From Pseudomonadota bacterium (GTDB taxonomy: Bacteria > Pseudomonadota > Gammaproteobacteria > Steroidobacterales > Steroidobacteraceae): 64,000 nucleotides of DNA. Within the stretch, counting starts at the first letter, position 1. Each line of letters starts with the position of its first letter. The position numbers and the translations under genes were made by a program. The DNA lies in assembly GCA_018241525.1 (NCBI GenBank), contig JAFEDR010000009.1, positions 992,001 through 1,056,000 on the forward strand, read 5' to 3'. Of this stretch, positions 26,781 to 34,727 are shown piece after piece. A model generated the notes under the pieces. It was not told the DNA's origin. It worked only from the letters and a program-made list of their open reading frames with translations, and did no database searches.

Positions 26781-27548
26781 ATGATTGTGACCGTCGCCAG
26801 GCTGACGCGGCAGATCACGCGCGCGGACTTTCGCGCGGCACTCGCCGCGATCAACCACCAGCTGCGCCTGCACTTTCGCCCCGAGTGGGGCATCGACGCG
26901 CGCGTCCGTGGCGTGGACGCGCTGCCCCGTCCCGGCCGCGGCGCTGCGATCGAGGGTACGCACGAGGCCATCATCTACGTCGGTGACTCCTCGCAGGATC
27001 CGACGACGGGCGTCGGGACGGCGCGCGGTTACCACTCACAAAACCACCGCAACGTGCCGTATGGATTCGTCTACCTCGATGTCTGCGCACGCAACGGCTC
27101 GCCTTGGAGCCGCACGCTCTCGCACGAGGTCCTCGAGCTGCTCGCCGACCCGACCGCCGTGACGACGATCAGCGGGCCGGCACCCGGGCGGCGTACACGA
27201 ACCGTCTACTACGAGCTCGAGATCTGCGATCCCACCCAGGCGGACGGCTACCGGATCGGGCGCGTGGTCGTCTCGAACTTCGTCGGCCGCGCGTACTTCG
27301 GGCTGTGGGGCGGCAGCGGGCGCACGAATCATCTCGGGTTGCGTCTCGCGCCCTTTGGCGTGCGGCCCGGCGGCTACGTGCAGTACGAGGACCACCGCGG
27401 AACGCACCAGCGCAACGGCGCCGGCATCACGGCGCGCCACCTTGCGGCGCGCAAGCTCCTCGGCGCCGGCCGCCGCAACGAGCGGCGGCGCCTGCGCCGC
27501 GCCGCTCTGCCGCCTGGCCGGAGCGGACGGCGGCGAACCGGACGCTAG
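26781..27548 (+). CDS. HExxE-motif protein of unknown function
   Basis: 255 residues; GGGAGG precedes the ATG. No signal peptide. The central region reads FVYLDVCARNGSPWSRTLSH followed by EVLELLADP, that is an HEVLE motif at about 114, and 30-40 residues on YYELEICDPTQADGYRIG and VVVSNFVGRAYFG. Conserved His/Glu and the EICDP element suggest a metal-binding, protease-like domain: similar SHExxEALxDP-type motifs occur in exported and phage-like proteins of unknown activity. The last 45 residues are Arg-rich (RRNERRRLRRAALPPGRSGR), which could bind nucleic acid or membrane. I cannot assign a function. The gene converges on a GFA-type gene 13 bases away. Confidence 0.7.
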   Translation: MIVTVARLTRQITRADFRAALAAINHQLRLHFRPEWGIDARVRGVDALPRPGRGAAIEGTHEAIIYVGDSSQDPTTGVGTARGYHSQNHRNVPYGFVYLDVCARNGSPWSRTLSHEVLELLADPTAVTTISGPAPGRRTRTVYYELEICDPTQADGYRIGRVVVSNFVGRAYFGLWGGSGRTNHLGLRLAPFGVRPGGYVQYEDHRGTHQRNGAGITARHLAARKLLGAGRRNERRRLRRAALPPGRSGRRRTGR

Positions 27549-27561
27549 CCGCGCGCGCCGA

Positions 27562-27996
27562 TCAGCGCCCGGGTTCCGCGGCGGTGCCCGGGGGCGGTGG
27601 CTGCTGCTCGATTCGCGGCAGCGCCGGATCGATCGCCGCCCAGCTCGGTGCGGCCGAGGTCCAGATCGTCGCAAGCGGACGCACCCGCTCGGGGTCGTCG
27701 AGCGTGCCGACGCGGATGGCGGTGAACTGCGGCCGGGGCTCGGAGGTCGCGAGCACGTGGGTGCCGCAGCGCGGGCAGAAGCGCCAGTACATCACGTTGC
27801 CGCTGTCGGCGACCGTGCGGTACTCGCACAGCTCGCCCTCGACGGCGACCTCGGCCGTCTGGAACATCGCGTTCACGGTGCCACTGCCGGCGCCGATCTG
27901 CTGGCACATCCGGCACCAGCAGGCGCGCGCCGTGAGCGGCGAGCCGCTGATTCGATATCGCACCGCCTTGCACAGGCATCCGCCGGTCAATTCCAC
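27562..27996 (-). CDS. GFA/CENP-V family zinc-binding protein
   Basis: 144 residues from the GTG at 27996, preceded by GGGAG; this start places the conserved ELTGGCLCKAVRYRI at the very N-terminus, as in the family. Zinc ligands are seen as CLC (about 7-9), the pair ACWCRMCQQIGAG (about 27-39) and FCPRCGTHV (about 82-90). Glutathione-dependent formaldehyde-activating (GFA) relatives bind S-hydroxymethylglutathione; many family members have unknown substrates. No signal peptide. It lies 79 bases downstream of the dehydrogenase-like gene on the same strand and may be co-transcribed with it. Confidence 0.88.
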   Translation of the reverse strand: MELTGGCLCKAVRYRISGSPLTARACWCRMCQQIGAGSGTVNAMFQTAEVAVEGELCEYRTVADSGNVMYWRFCPRCGTHVLATSEPRPQFTAIRVGTLDDPERVRPLATIWTSAAPSWAAIDPALPRIEQQPPPPGTAAEPGR

Positions 27997-28075
27997 GCGC
28001 GTCGCTCCCGGTAATCGTCCGCCGCCGCTGCAGATGTTCGCACGACCGCGACGGCCGCGTCCGTCGCCTTGACCA

Positions 28076-28960
28076 TCACACGGTGCCGGCGGCGATCTCG
28101 CCGAGCGGATCGAAATGGCGCGGATGCCAGCCGAGCTCATGCTGCGCCCGTTCACCGCGCTGCACCTGGTCGAGCGCATAGCCGCCCGCCCAGTGTCCGT
28201 AGGCCGCCTCTGCCTCCGTGGCGCTGATGACCACCGGCGCCTCGCCGTTCCGACCGGCGCGTGCCAGGTAGGCGCGCGCAATATCGCCGACCGCGAGCCC
28301 CTCGACGGCAACGCCGAGGTAGCTCGCGCCGGGCCTGGCCCGCTCGAGCGCGAGCCGGTAGAGGATCGCGAGGTCCTCGGCGTGCACGAGCGGCCAGCGC
28401 ACCCGTTCCCCGCCGACGATCCGCACCGGCGCGCCGCCCTCGGCCTCGTCGCGGAAGCGTGCGAAAACGCCCGCACCGGCACCGTAGACCATGGCCGGGT
28501 GCACGACCACCGCCTCGACTCCCGGGTCCTCGAGGACGCGCCGCAGGTGATTGACCGACCAGGCGAAGGCCGCGAGCGGCGCGAAGGGCGAGCGCTCGGT
28601 CGTGACGCTGCCCTTGAATGACCCGTAGAGCCAGCAGCCGCCGGTGTAGACGAGCCGGCGGCGGCCGGTCCCGTCGCTGAGGCGCGGCAGCAGGTGGTCG
28701 AGCAGCCGGCGGTCGACGTCCGCTTCGTCCGGCAGGAACGTCCCGGCCACGTGCACGACCGCGTCGACATCCGGTAGTCGCGCGATCCAGCCGGCGGGCT
28801 CGCGCAGGTCGCCGCGCAGGACTTGTGCGCCGCAGGACGCGAGATGTTGTGCGGCGGCATCCGAGCGACCGAGCGCATGGACTTCGTGCCCAGAGCGGAC
28901 GAGCTCGAGCAGGAGCGGTGCGCCGATCGTGCCGGTGCCGCCCAGCAGAAGAATCCTCAT
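28076..28960 (-). CDS. NAD(P)-binding epimerase/dehydratase-like SDR protein
   Basis: 294 residues. The N-terminal MRILLLGGTGTIGAPLL is a Rossmann GxxGxxG motif; VVHVAGTFLPDE follows at about 69, and the tail helix contains HELGWHPRHFDPLGEI. The catalytic Tyr-x-x-x-Lys of extended SDRs is not evident: at the usual place the sequence reads WLYGSFKGSV, which has Y and K separated by three residues (YGSFK), so the pair is actually kept. Substrate unknown; such proteins often act on sugar nucleotides or quinones. The next gene downstream is the GFA-type protein. Confidence 0.8.
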   Translation of the reverse strand: MRILLLGGTGTIGAPLLLELVRSGHEVHALGRSDAAAQHLASCGAQVLRGDLREPAGWIARLPDVDAVVHVAGTFLPDEADVDRRLLDHLLPRLSDGTGRRRLVYTGGCWLYGSFKGSVTTERSPFAPLAAFAWSVNHLRRVLEDPGVEAVVVHPAMVYGAGAGVFARFRDEAEGGAPVRIVGGERVRWPLVHAEDLAILYRLALERARPGASYLGVAVEGLAVGDIARAYLARAGRNGEAPVVISATEAEAAYGHWAGGYALDQVQRGERAQHELGWHPRHFDPLGEIAAGTV

Positions 28961-29059
28961 CGACTTTGGTCCATCGCCCCGGCCGCGACGGAGGGCGCCG
29001 CGGGCGGCAATTCTAGCGGCTCGACCGGTGCGTGCAGAGCGGGCCCTTAAGGGCGCGGT

Positions 29060-29749
29060 TCAGCCCGCCGCGAATCCTGCCGAGGGGACGACTTCGATCG
29101 GATACCGCACCACGGACGCCTTGCCGCCGGACTCGGGTCGCAGCACGAGCTCGTAGCGGCCGCTCCCGAGCTGCTCGAAGTCGGCATAGCAGTGGACGAA
29201 TCCGTCGGCACGCGGCGCGAGGTGCCGGATCGCGGCGATCGGAGCGCTGCCGTGCGAAGATCCCGGCCGTACGAGCACGAGGTCGAAGCGCCGCGACGCA
29301 TCGGGGACGCCTGGCCGGACCCGCAGCTCGACCGGGCCGGAGCGGGCCGCACGACTGATCGCGATCGGCGCGTGCCGCGACGAGGTGAGGGTCAGCGTGG
29401 CGCGCGTGTCCCGCGGGAAGTGAAGGCCTGCCTGCGCGGCGGCGGCGAGAACGTCGCGCGCCGGAAGCCGAGTCGCGAGCACGGCCACGCCGGCGAGCAA
29501 GGCAGCCGTCGCGGCGAGACCGAGCAACCACTCGCCGCCGGCGGCACGTACCCTGGCGGGCACCGGCGACGTCCTCGATCCGCGCCGGAGCAGGAGGAGC
29601 CCCTCGCGGAAAGCCGCCACGAGCTCGAGGTCGGCGACCAGCGACCGGTCGCGTGCCAGGCGTCGCTCGAAGCGCTGCCGGGCGAAACCACCGAGGCGGC
29701 CCGTCAGAAAGTCGCGCATGCGCTCGCAGTCGCGATCGACGTCAATCAC
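29060..29749 (-). CDS. Anti-sigma-like single-span membrane protein
   Basis: 229 residues from a GTG at 29749 (a stop lies three codons upstream in frame). Residues 1-65 are a small helical cytoplasmic domain beginning MIDVDRDCERMRDFLTGRLG, similar in layout to anti-sigma or zf-HC2-type N-termini but without the His/Cys zinc ligands. One transmembrane helix follows at about 72-92 (LLGLAATAALLAGVAVLATR). The periplasmic part (about 95-229) is beta-rich (TLTLTSSRHAPIAISRA, YELVLRPESGGKASVVRYPI). No sigma factor is encoded nearby. It is the last gene of the CHAT/micropeptide unit, 157 bases downstream of the micropeptide stop. The role as anti-sigma is inferred from layout. Confidence 0.65.
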   Translation of the reverse strand: MIDVDRDCERMRDFLTGRLGGFARQRFERRLARDRSLVADLELVAAFREGLLLLRRGSRTSPVPARVRAAGGEWLLGLAATAALLAGVAVLATRLPARDVLAAAAQAGLHFPRDTRATLTLTSSRHAPIAISRAARSGPVELRVRPGVPDASRRFDLVLVRPGSSHGSAPIAAIRHLAPRADGFVHCYADFEQLGSGRYELVLRPESGGKASVVRYPIEVVPSAGFAAG

Positions 29750-29906
29750 CGTGGGTCATCCTGGTCGCGGGCACGTGCCGGGGGGAGCGCAGCGGTGCCA
29801 TCGTCTCGCACGGGACTGCCGGCGACGGCTGGCGGTTCCCGGCCGACGGCAACGAGCGCTACGACGGACGCGGACCGGCCCCATGCCGGCCCGGTCCGGC
29901 TCGAAC

Positions 29907-30023
29907 CTAGTGCGGCGGGCCGCTGTTGGTGCCGCCGTCCTTGCGGATCGGGCGCTTGCGGCGCGCGACCTTCTTCTTGGCCGGCTTGCGGCTCTTCGCC
30001 TTCGTTGCCTTCTTCTTCGCCAT
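29907..30023 (-). CDS. 38-residue Lys/Arg-rich micropeptide
   Basis: The ATG at 30023 is preceded by AAGGAGG five bases upstream, the best ribosome site in the window. The peptide starts MAKKKATKAKSRKPAKKKV and ends RKDGGTNSGPPH; over 40 percent of the residues are Lys or Arg, giving a net charge of about +17. It starts 26 bases after the stop of the CHAT gene on the same strand, so it is very probably in its operon. Similar Lys/Ala/Pro tails occur in histone-H1-like and AlgP-type DNA-binding proteins; binding to nucleic acid, or being a cleavage substrate of the CHAT protein, are both guesses. It is shorter than usual gene-finder cut-offs. Confidence 0.75.
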   Translation of the reverse strand: MAKKKATKAKSRKPAKKKVARRKRPIRKDGGTNSGPPH

Positions 30024-30049
30024 GCTGCCTCCTTGACACGCCAGTCGGG

Positions 30050-33000
30050 CTAGTGGGCCGTCGGTGGCGGGCCACTCCGTAGCGGTCCGCCGAGGGAAAC
30101 CTGATACGCGCTCCAGATCGCGGGATCCAGCTGCGGCGAGCGCACCAGTGCCGCGCGCATCGCCTCCGCGAGGGCCATCGAGGCATCACCGCGCTGCAGG
30201 AGGTTCCGGTAGAAATCTGTCATGACCGCAACGGTCATCTCATCCGGGACCTGCCACAGCGAGGCCACCACGGCGCGCGCGCCGCGCGCGAGCGCCATGT
30301 AGCTGATGCCCATCACGCCCTCGCCGACCGCTTCCTTGCCGAGCGCGGTGTCACAGGCGCTCAGCGTGACGACCTCCGCCCGCAGCCGGACGGACTCGAG
30401 GTCCGAGGCGCGCACCGCGCGGTCGCGCGTCGGTCCTTCCGGTCCATAGGCACCGAGGATGATCGCCGACAGCTGCGGCAGCGCGGCGTCGACGTAGCCA
30501 TGCGAGGCGACGTGAATGAACCGGTAGTCGCCGAGCGGTGCGCCCAGCATGCGCTCGCGCGTCGCCGCGAGCCCCTCGAGGCGGTCGACGGCGCGGCTCG
30601 GGAAGAGTTGCGCGATCCCGTCTGCCTCGCGCGCCGTCCACGGCAGCCGTGGCCATTCGCGACCGGTGGTCGGCGTCGCCGCCGCGGCAGCGGCGCCGGC
30701 GCGGACGTCGGAGCGGCCGTAGACCGGATCGGCCACGACCAGCAGCTCGCGCGAGGCGCCAGGATCCGGCCGCCGCTCCCGCGCCCGCAGCAGCCACCAC
30801 GCCGCCGGCGTCACGGCGAGGTCGTGGCGCTGGATCAGGTACCGGCGCGCGTTCGATTCGCCGTCGACCAGCGCCGCGAACGGCACGTAGCTCAGTGCTC
30901 CGTCCGGGACGATGACCCAGCGGCGGTAGCGCGTGGCTTCTGCCTCGAGCGGCGCCAGCGCACGCCGGTAGAGGGCTGCCGCCGCCTCGAGCCGCGCCGA
31001 GGGCGAGGTCGTCGCAAACGAGCGCATCGACCCGTGCAGCGCGCGGGCGGCGTCCGCTATCTCGGCGCTCAGGCCGAGCTCGTGAAAGGCGATGCCTTGG
31101 TCCGTGACCACCCACGCATAGGTCGCGTCCGCGCCGACCCAGAATTCGAGGATCGCCGTGTCCGGTGACCGCGTACGCAGCGCGCGGACCCACTCCTCCG
31201 GCGCGGGCAGCCCGCGTCGCGCGCGGCCACCCGACTCGCGTGCGATCCGGGCGCTCAGCAGGTCCGATTCGCGCCGCAGCGTGGCGAGTTCCGCCTGGTA
31301 CCGTCGTGCCCGGGCATCGTCGTCCCCGGCCGTGTCGCGCCGCGCATCCAGCTGGTATTGGCGCGCGACCAGCTCGCGATCGAGGTCCGCGCGCCGCTGC
31401 CGCAGCCGAGCCAGCGATCCGGCCCCCGCTGCAGACGCCTCCTCCGCCTCGATGTCGGCCAGCGAGCGCGCCCGGGACGCCTCGGCCGCTGCCAGCGCCT
31501 CGACTTCCCGCCGGCGGGCCCCGGCCGCATCGCCGGCCGCAAGCTGCCGCAACCGCAGCGCCATCAGCAGGCCGACCTTGAGTTCCACCACCGGCCGCAG
31601 CGGCTCCTGGCGCTGCGCGCGCAGCACCGGATTCGCCGAGGCATTGCGCAGCGTGTCGGCGAGCGCGAGTGCGCGGTTCACCTCCGCGAGCGCAGCCTCG
31701 ATCGAGCCCTGGTCGCGCTCGACCCGTGCGAGCGCGAGCCGCGCCTGCAGCTCGTCACTCGGGTCCTCGAGAGCGGTCAGAACGCGCAGCGCTTCGCGCA
31801 GGTCGTCGCCGGCCCCGTCGAGATCGCGGGTGGCGGCGCGCAGCTCGGCGCGCGCCAGCAGCGCATCGACCCGGACGGTACCCTCGCGCGCGACGCCGCT
31901 CGCGAGGATCCGGTCGAGCGCCGCCCGGGCGGCGTCGCGTCCGCCGAGCGCCGCATCGTCGCGCGCGATGCCGACCTCGATCCGCGCCTTGGCGAGCGGC
32001 GAGATCGCGAGTGCGAGCGCCTGGCGAGCCACCGCGCGGCTCTCGTCCCGCCGGCCTTCGTCGCGATAGACCGTGGCCAGTGCACGCAGCGTCGAGGAGT
32101 AGCTGCGCACGTCGGGGGTGTGGTGCGCGCGCGCCCGTTCGAGGTAGTAGCGGCTCTGCGCGCGGTCGCCGAGTGCGTAATAGGTGATGCCGAGGCTGAG
32201 CAGGTTGCTGCCGATCGGGATCGGTGCGGCCAGCTGCTCGGCCATCGCGAGTGAATCGTTGGCGAGGCGCAGCGCGTCGTCGAGATGGCCGAGCTCGTGG
32301 TCGAGCAGCGCCTGGTTCGCCCGCATGAACATGTAGGAATGCGGGTTGGACGTCGCCGTCATGTGACGGGCCGCCTCACGGAACGTCCGGTCAGCGCTCA
32401 ACAGCTCGCCCCGGCCCCATTGGCAGGTCGCGATGTTCTGCAGCGCTGCGCCGAGCTTCGGTTCCTCGCGCAGCGCCCGGAAGGTCGAGGCGGCGGCGCG
32501 ATGGGCGGCTTCGGCGCGCCGGTAGTCCGATTCGTTGAAGTAGGCGACGCCGATGTAGTTGCGGTTGAGGGCCGCGTCGTAGCGCTCGCCGCGGCGCAGA
32601 TGCACGGCCTCGCTGCGCGCGAACAGCGCGCGCGCCTCGGCGAGCCGCTGCGTGGCCTCCGGCGCGGCCGCCTCGCCGTCCATCCGCATCGTCGGTTGCT
32701 CGAGCCACGCGGCCGCGAGCAGGTTGGCTGCGCGCGCCGCGGCGTACTCGTCGCCGGCGGCCCGGGCCCCCGCCTGCGCGCGTCGTGCCCATTCGGCCGC
32801 GCGCGACCACTCCTTCAGGTTCTGGTACTCGATCGCGGCCAGCGCGAGCGCCGCCTCGGTCCGTATCGCGGTCGCCGCCGTGGCCTCGGCATCGTCGTAG
32901 GCGATGAGGTAGTGCTCGCGGGCGCGCAGGTAGGCGTGCCGGCTCGCCGCGGCGGTGCCGGCGGCCCTGGCGAGGCTGACGTCCTGGCCCGCCGCGTAGT

Positions 33001-33496
33001 CGGCGTCACCCTCCGCCATGCGGCGCACGGGGTCGCGGCAGGATGACGCCCGGTTCGCCGGCAGCCGCAGCCGGACCCGCACCGACGCCTCGCCGCGAGC
33101 GGGACGTTCCTCCTTGCTCGACACGCGAATCGCGAGGCCATGACCGGCGTGAGCACCGATCGCGACGCGCAGCGTGCCGCTGCGCTCCACCGGGTTATCG
33201 GCGCGCGCGAGCACGCGGCCATCCGGCGCGAGGACCTCCGCGTGCATGTCGAGCCCGCGCTCGGTCACTTCGACGAGCGCGTCGCGGCCGGCGGGGATCG
33301 GCAGGTCGAACGTCGCCGGTGCACGCGAGGTGACCGTCGCGCGCAGCGGGCGGTCGCGAGCGCCGACGTCTGCGTATTCGCAGCGGGCGCTCGCGCCGAG
33401 CGCGCCGGTCGGCGCCGCGAGCAGGCCGACGACGAGGACGACATAGGCACGGGTCCCCCGGCGCGCGTGCGCGACGCGACGAGCGGCGCTCTGCAA
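30050..33496 (-). CDS. TPR-CHAT protease-like protein, exported
   Basis: 1148 residues from a TTG at 33496 with GGAGAGGGG just upstream; no ATG is available near. A signal peptide occupies about 17-35 (YVVLVVGLLAAPTGALGAS). Residues about 40-150 are beta-rich, then about 170-700 hold TPR-type helices (ALNRNYIGVAYFNESDYRRA, GSNLLSLGITYYALGDRAQS). A coiled-coil stretch (ASRARSLADIEAEEA, LARLRQRRADLDREL) precedes the C-terminal CHAT domain (about 770-1148), with the putative catalytic His in YRFIHVASHGYVD (about 992) and Cys in VVTLSACDTALGKEAVGEGV (about 1043). CHAT proteins are caspase-like proteases. Export of a CHAT protease to the periplasm is unusual but seen. First gene of a three-gene unit with a micropeptide and an anti-sigma-like protein. 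Confidence 0.88.
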   Translation of the reverse strand: MQSAARRVAHARRGTRAYVVLVVGLLAAPTGALGASARCEYADVGARDRPLRATVTSRAPATFDLPIPAGRDALVEVTERGLDMHAEVLAPDGRVLARADNPVERSGTLRVAIGAHAGHGLAIRVSSKEERPARGEASVRVRLRLPANRASSCRDPVRRMAEGDADYAAGQDVSLARAAGTAAASRHAYLRAREHYLIAYDDAEATAATAIRTEAALALAAIEYQNLKEWSRAAEWARRAQAGARAAGDEYAAARAANLLAAAWLEQPTMRMDGEAAAPEATQRLAEARALFARSEAVHLRRGERYDAALNRNYIGVAYFNESDYRRAEAAHRAAASTFRALREEPKLGAALQNIATCQWGRGELLSADRTFREAARHMTATSNPHSYMFMRANQALLDHELGHLDDALRLANDSLAMAEQLAAPIPIGSNLLSLGITYYALGDRAQSRYYLERARAHHTPDVRSYSSTLRALATVYRDEGRRDESRAVARQALALAISPLAKARIEVGIARDDAALGGRDAARAALDRILASGVAREGTVRVDALLARAELRAATRDLDGAGDDLREALRVLTALEDPSDELQARLALARVERDQGSIEAALAEVNRALALADTLRNASANPVLRAQRQEPLRPVVELKVGLLMALRLRQLAAGDAAGARRREVEALAAAEASRARSLADIEAEEASAAGAGSLARLRQRRADLDRELVARQYQLDARRDTAGDDDARARRYQAELATLRRESDLLSARIARESGGRARRGLPAPEEWVRALRTRSPDTAILEFWVGADATYAWVVTDQGIAFHELGLSAEIADAARALHGSMRSFATTSPSARLEAAAALYRRALAPLEAEATRYRRWVIVPDGALSYVPFAALVDGESNARRYLIQRHDLAVTPAAWWLLRARERRPDPGASRELLVVADPVYGRSDVRAGAAAAAATPTTGREWPRLPWTAREADGIAQLFPSRAVDRLEGLAATRERMLGAPLGDYRFIHVASHGYVDAALPQLSAIILGAYGPEGPTRDRAVRASDLESVRLRAEVVTLSACDTALGKEAVGEGVMGISYMALARGARAVVASLWQVPDEMTVAVMTDFYRNLLQRGDASMALAEAMRAALVRSPQLDPAIWSAYQVSLGGPLRSGPPPTAH

Positions 33497-33657
33497 TCCC
33501 CTCTCCCTTGCCGGGTTCCGGCGAGCCGCCGGGTGCCGGCGAGTCTAGCGGTCACCCCCGTCCGTGGTGCAGTTGGGCACCCGACGCACGCGGCCAACCT
33601 CTCTTAAATAGAGCGCTCGAGCCATCCCGCGGGTACCCACCCAGGGCGAGAGGGCGC

Positions 33658-33695
33658 TTGCAAACATACCAACCAGTCGGTATGTTCTACTGATG
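33658..33695 (+). promoter_or_regulatory. TetR promoter/operator, predicted leaderless
   Basis: A -35 TTGCAA (33658-33663), 17 bases, then -10 TATGTT (33681-33686). An 8-base inverted repeat AACATACC (33663-33670) and GGTATGTT (33679-33686) spans the spacer and the -10. The expected start of transcription, 7 bases past the -10, falls on the A of the ATG at 33693, so the TetR mRNA should be leaderless and the operator should fully block RNA polymerase. Confidence 0.7.
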
Positions 33696-34337
33696 ACTGA
33701 CGTGCCACCCGCCGCCAATCCCAGGCCCGGAGCCCGCATCCGCCTGCTCGAGGCGGCGCTGCGCCTCGTGCGCGAGCGCGGTTACGCGGCGACGACGGTC
33801 GAGGATCTGTGCACGCGTGCGGGCGTGACGAAGGGTGCCTTCTTCCATCACTTCGCGAGCAAGGAGGCGCTCGGCGTCGCCGCCGCGAACCAGTGGACGA
33901 CGAATACGCGGGCGTTCTTCGCCGAGGCGCCCTATCGCGCGCACGCGGACCCGCTCGAGCGGGTGCTCGGCTACCTCGATTTTCGCAAGGCCATCCTGCG
34001 CGGTGAGCTGCCGGAGTTCACCTGCTTCGCCGGCACGCTCGTGCAGGAGGTGTTCGGCACGAGCGCGCCGATCCGGACGGCCTGCGAGGCCAGCATCACC
34101 GGCCACGCCGCCGAGGTCGCGGCCGACATCGCGGCTGCGATGGAGCGCCACGGCGTCCGCGCGGGATTCACCGCCGAGAGCCTCGCGTTGCACAGCCAGG
34201 CCGTGCTGCAGGGCGCGTTCATCCTGGCGAAGGCGACCGGTCGCACCGACGTGGCGGTCGAGAGCATCGAGCACCTTCGCCGCTACGTCGAACTCCTGTT
34301 CCAACCCACCGCGCGTGAGCGCAAGGACCCGCCATGA
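33693..34337 (+). CDS. TetR/AcrR family transcriptional repressor
   Basis: 214 residues. The N-terminal helix-turn-helix (residues about 18-62) reads LVRERGYAATTVEDLCTRAG followed by VTKGAFFHHFASKEALG, a canonical TetR signature. The ligand domain includes CFAGTLVQEVFGTSAPIR, with a Cys at about 110 that could be a redox or electrophile sensor as in NemR-like regulators. There is no room for a ribosome site upstream (see promoter). Its stop overlaps the start of the next gene by 4 bases, and the unit continues with GST and aldo-keto reductase genes, so it likely represses an electrophile or aldehyde detoxification operon. Confidence 0.92.
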   Translation: MTDVPPAANPRPGARIRLLEAALRLVRERGYAATTVEDLCTRAGVTKGAFFHHFASKEALGVAAANQWTTNTRAFFAEAPYRAHADPLERVLGYLDFRKAILRGELPEFTCFAGTLVQEVFGTSAPIRTACEASITGHAAEVAADIAAAMERHGVRAGFTAESLALHSQAVLQGAFILAKATGRTDVAVESIEHLRRYVELLFQPTARERKDPP

Positions 34338-34699
34338 CCACGCACCACAGCTATCTCGCGATCTTCCTCGGCAGCAAGACGAGCGCCCGGCGCGCCGCCT
34401 GGGATGCGCTTCCCGAGGCCGACCGGCGCGCCAGGGAGCACGAGGGCATCGCCGCCTGGAAGGCCTGGGTCGCGAAGCACCAGGGCGCCATCGAGGCGAT
34501 CGGCGGGCCGCTCGGCAAGACCAAGCGGGTCAGCACAGCCGGCATCGAGGATGTCTCGAACGCGCTCGGCGCGTTCACAGTCGTTCGGGCGGAGTCGCAC
34601 GAGGCCGCAGCGCGGCTCTTCGAGAAGCATCCGCACTTCACGATCTTCCCCGGGGACTCGGTCGAAGTGATGCCGGTGATGCCGATTCCGGCCGGCTGA
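34334..34699 (+). CDS. YCII-like small protein
   Basis: 121 residues starting in the TetR stop (ATGA at 34334-34337), hence coupled. The order SYLAIFLGSKTSARRAAWDA, then AAWKAWVAKHQGAIEAIGGP, AGIEDVSNALGAFTVVRAES and LFEKHPHFTIFPGDSVEVMP is that of ferredoxin-like YCII/DGPF-type proteins, where a His-Phe segment near the C-terminus (HPHFTIFPG) is usual. Several members are involved in peroxide or chlorinated compound handling, others are accessory. No catalytic claim can be made. It lies between TetR and GST. Confidence 0.75.
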   Translation: MTTHHSYLAIFLGSKTSARRAAWDALPEADRRAREHEGIAAWKAWVAKHQGAIEAIGGPLGKTKRVSTAGIEDVSNALGAFTVVRAESHEAAARLFEKHPHFTIFPGDSVEVMPVMPIPAG

Positions 34700-34727
34700 G
34701 CCCGTCCGGCAGATCGCAGGAGTCAAC

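Noticed and set aside
29060..29749. Classical zinc-binding anti-sigma factor
   Set aside because: The HxxxCxxC motif is absent and no ECF sigma gene is adjacent, so it is described only as anti-sigma-like.
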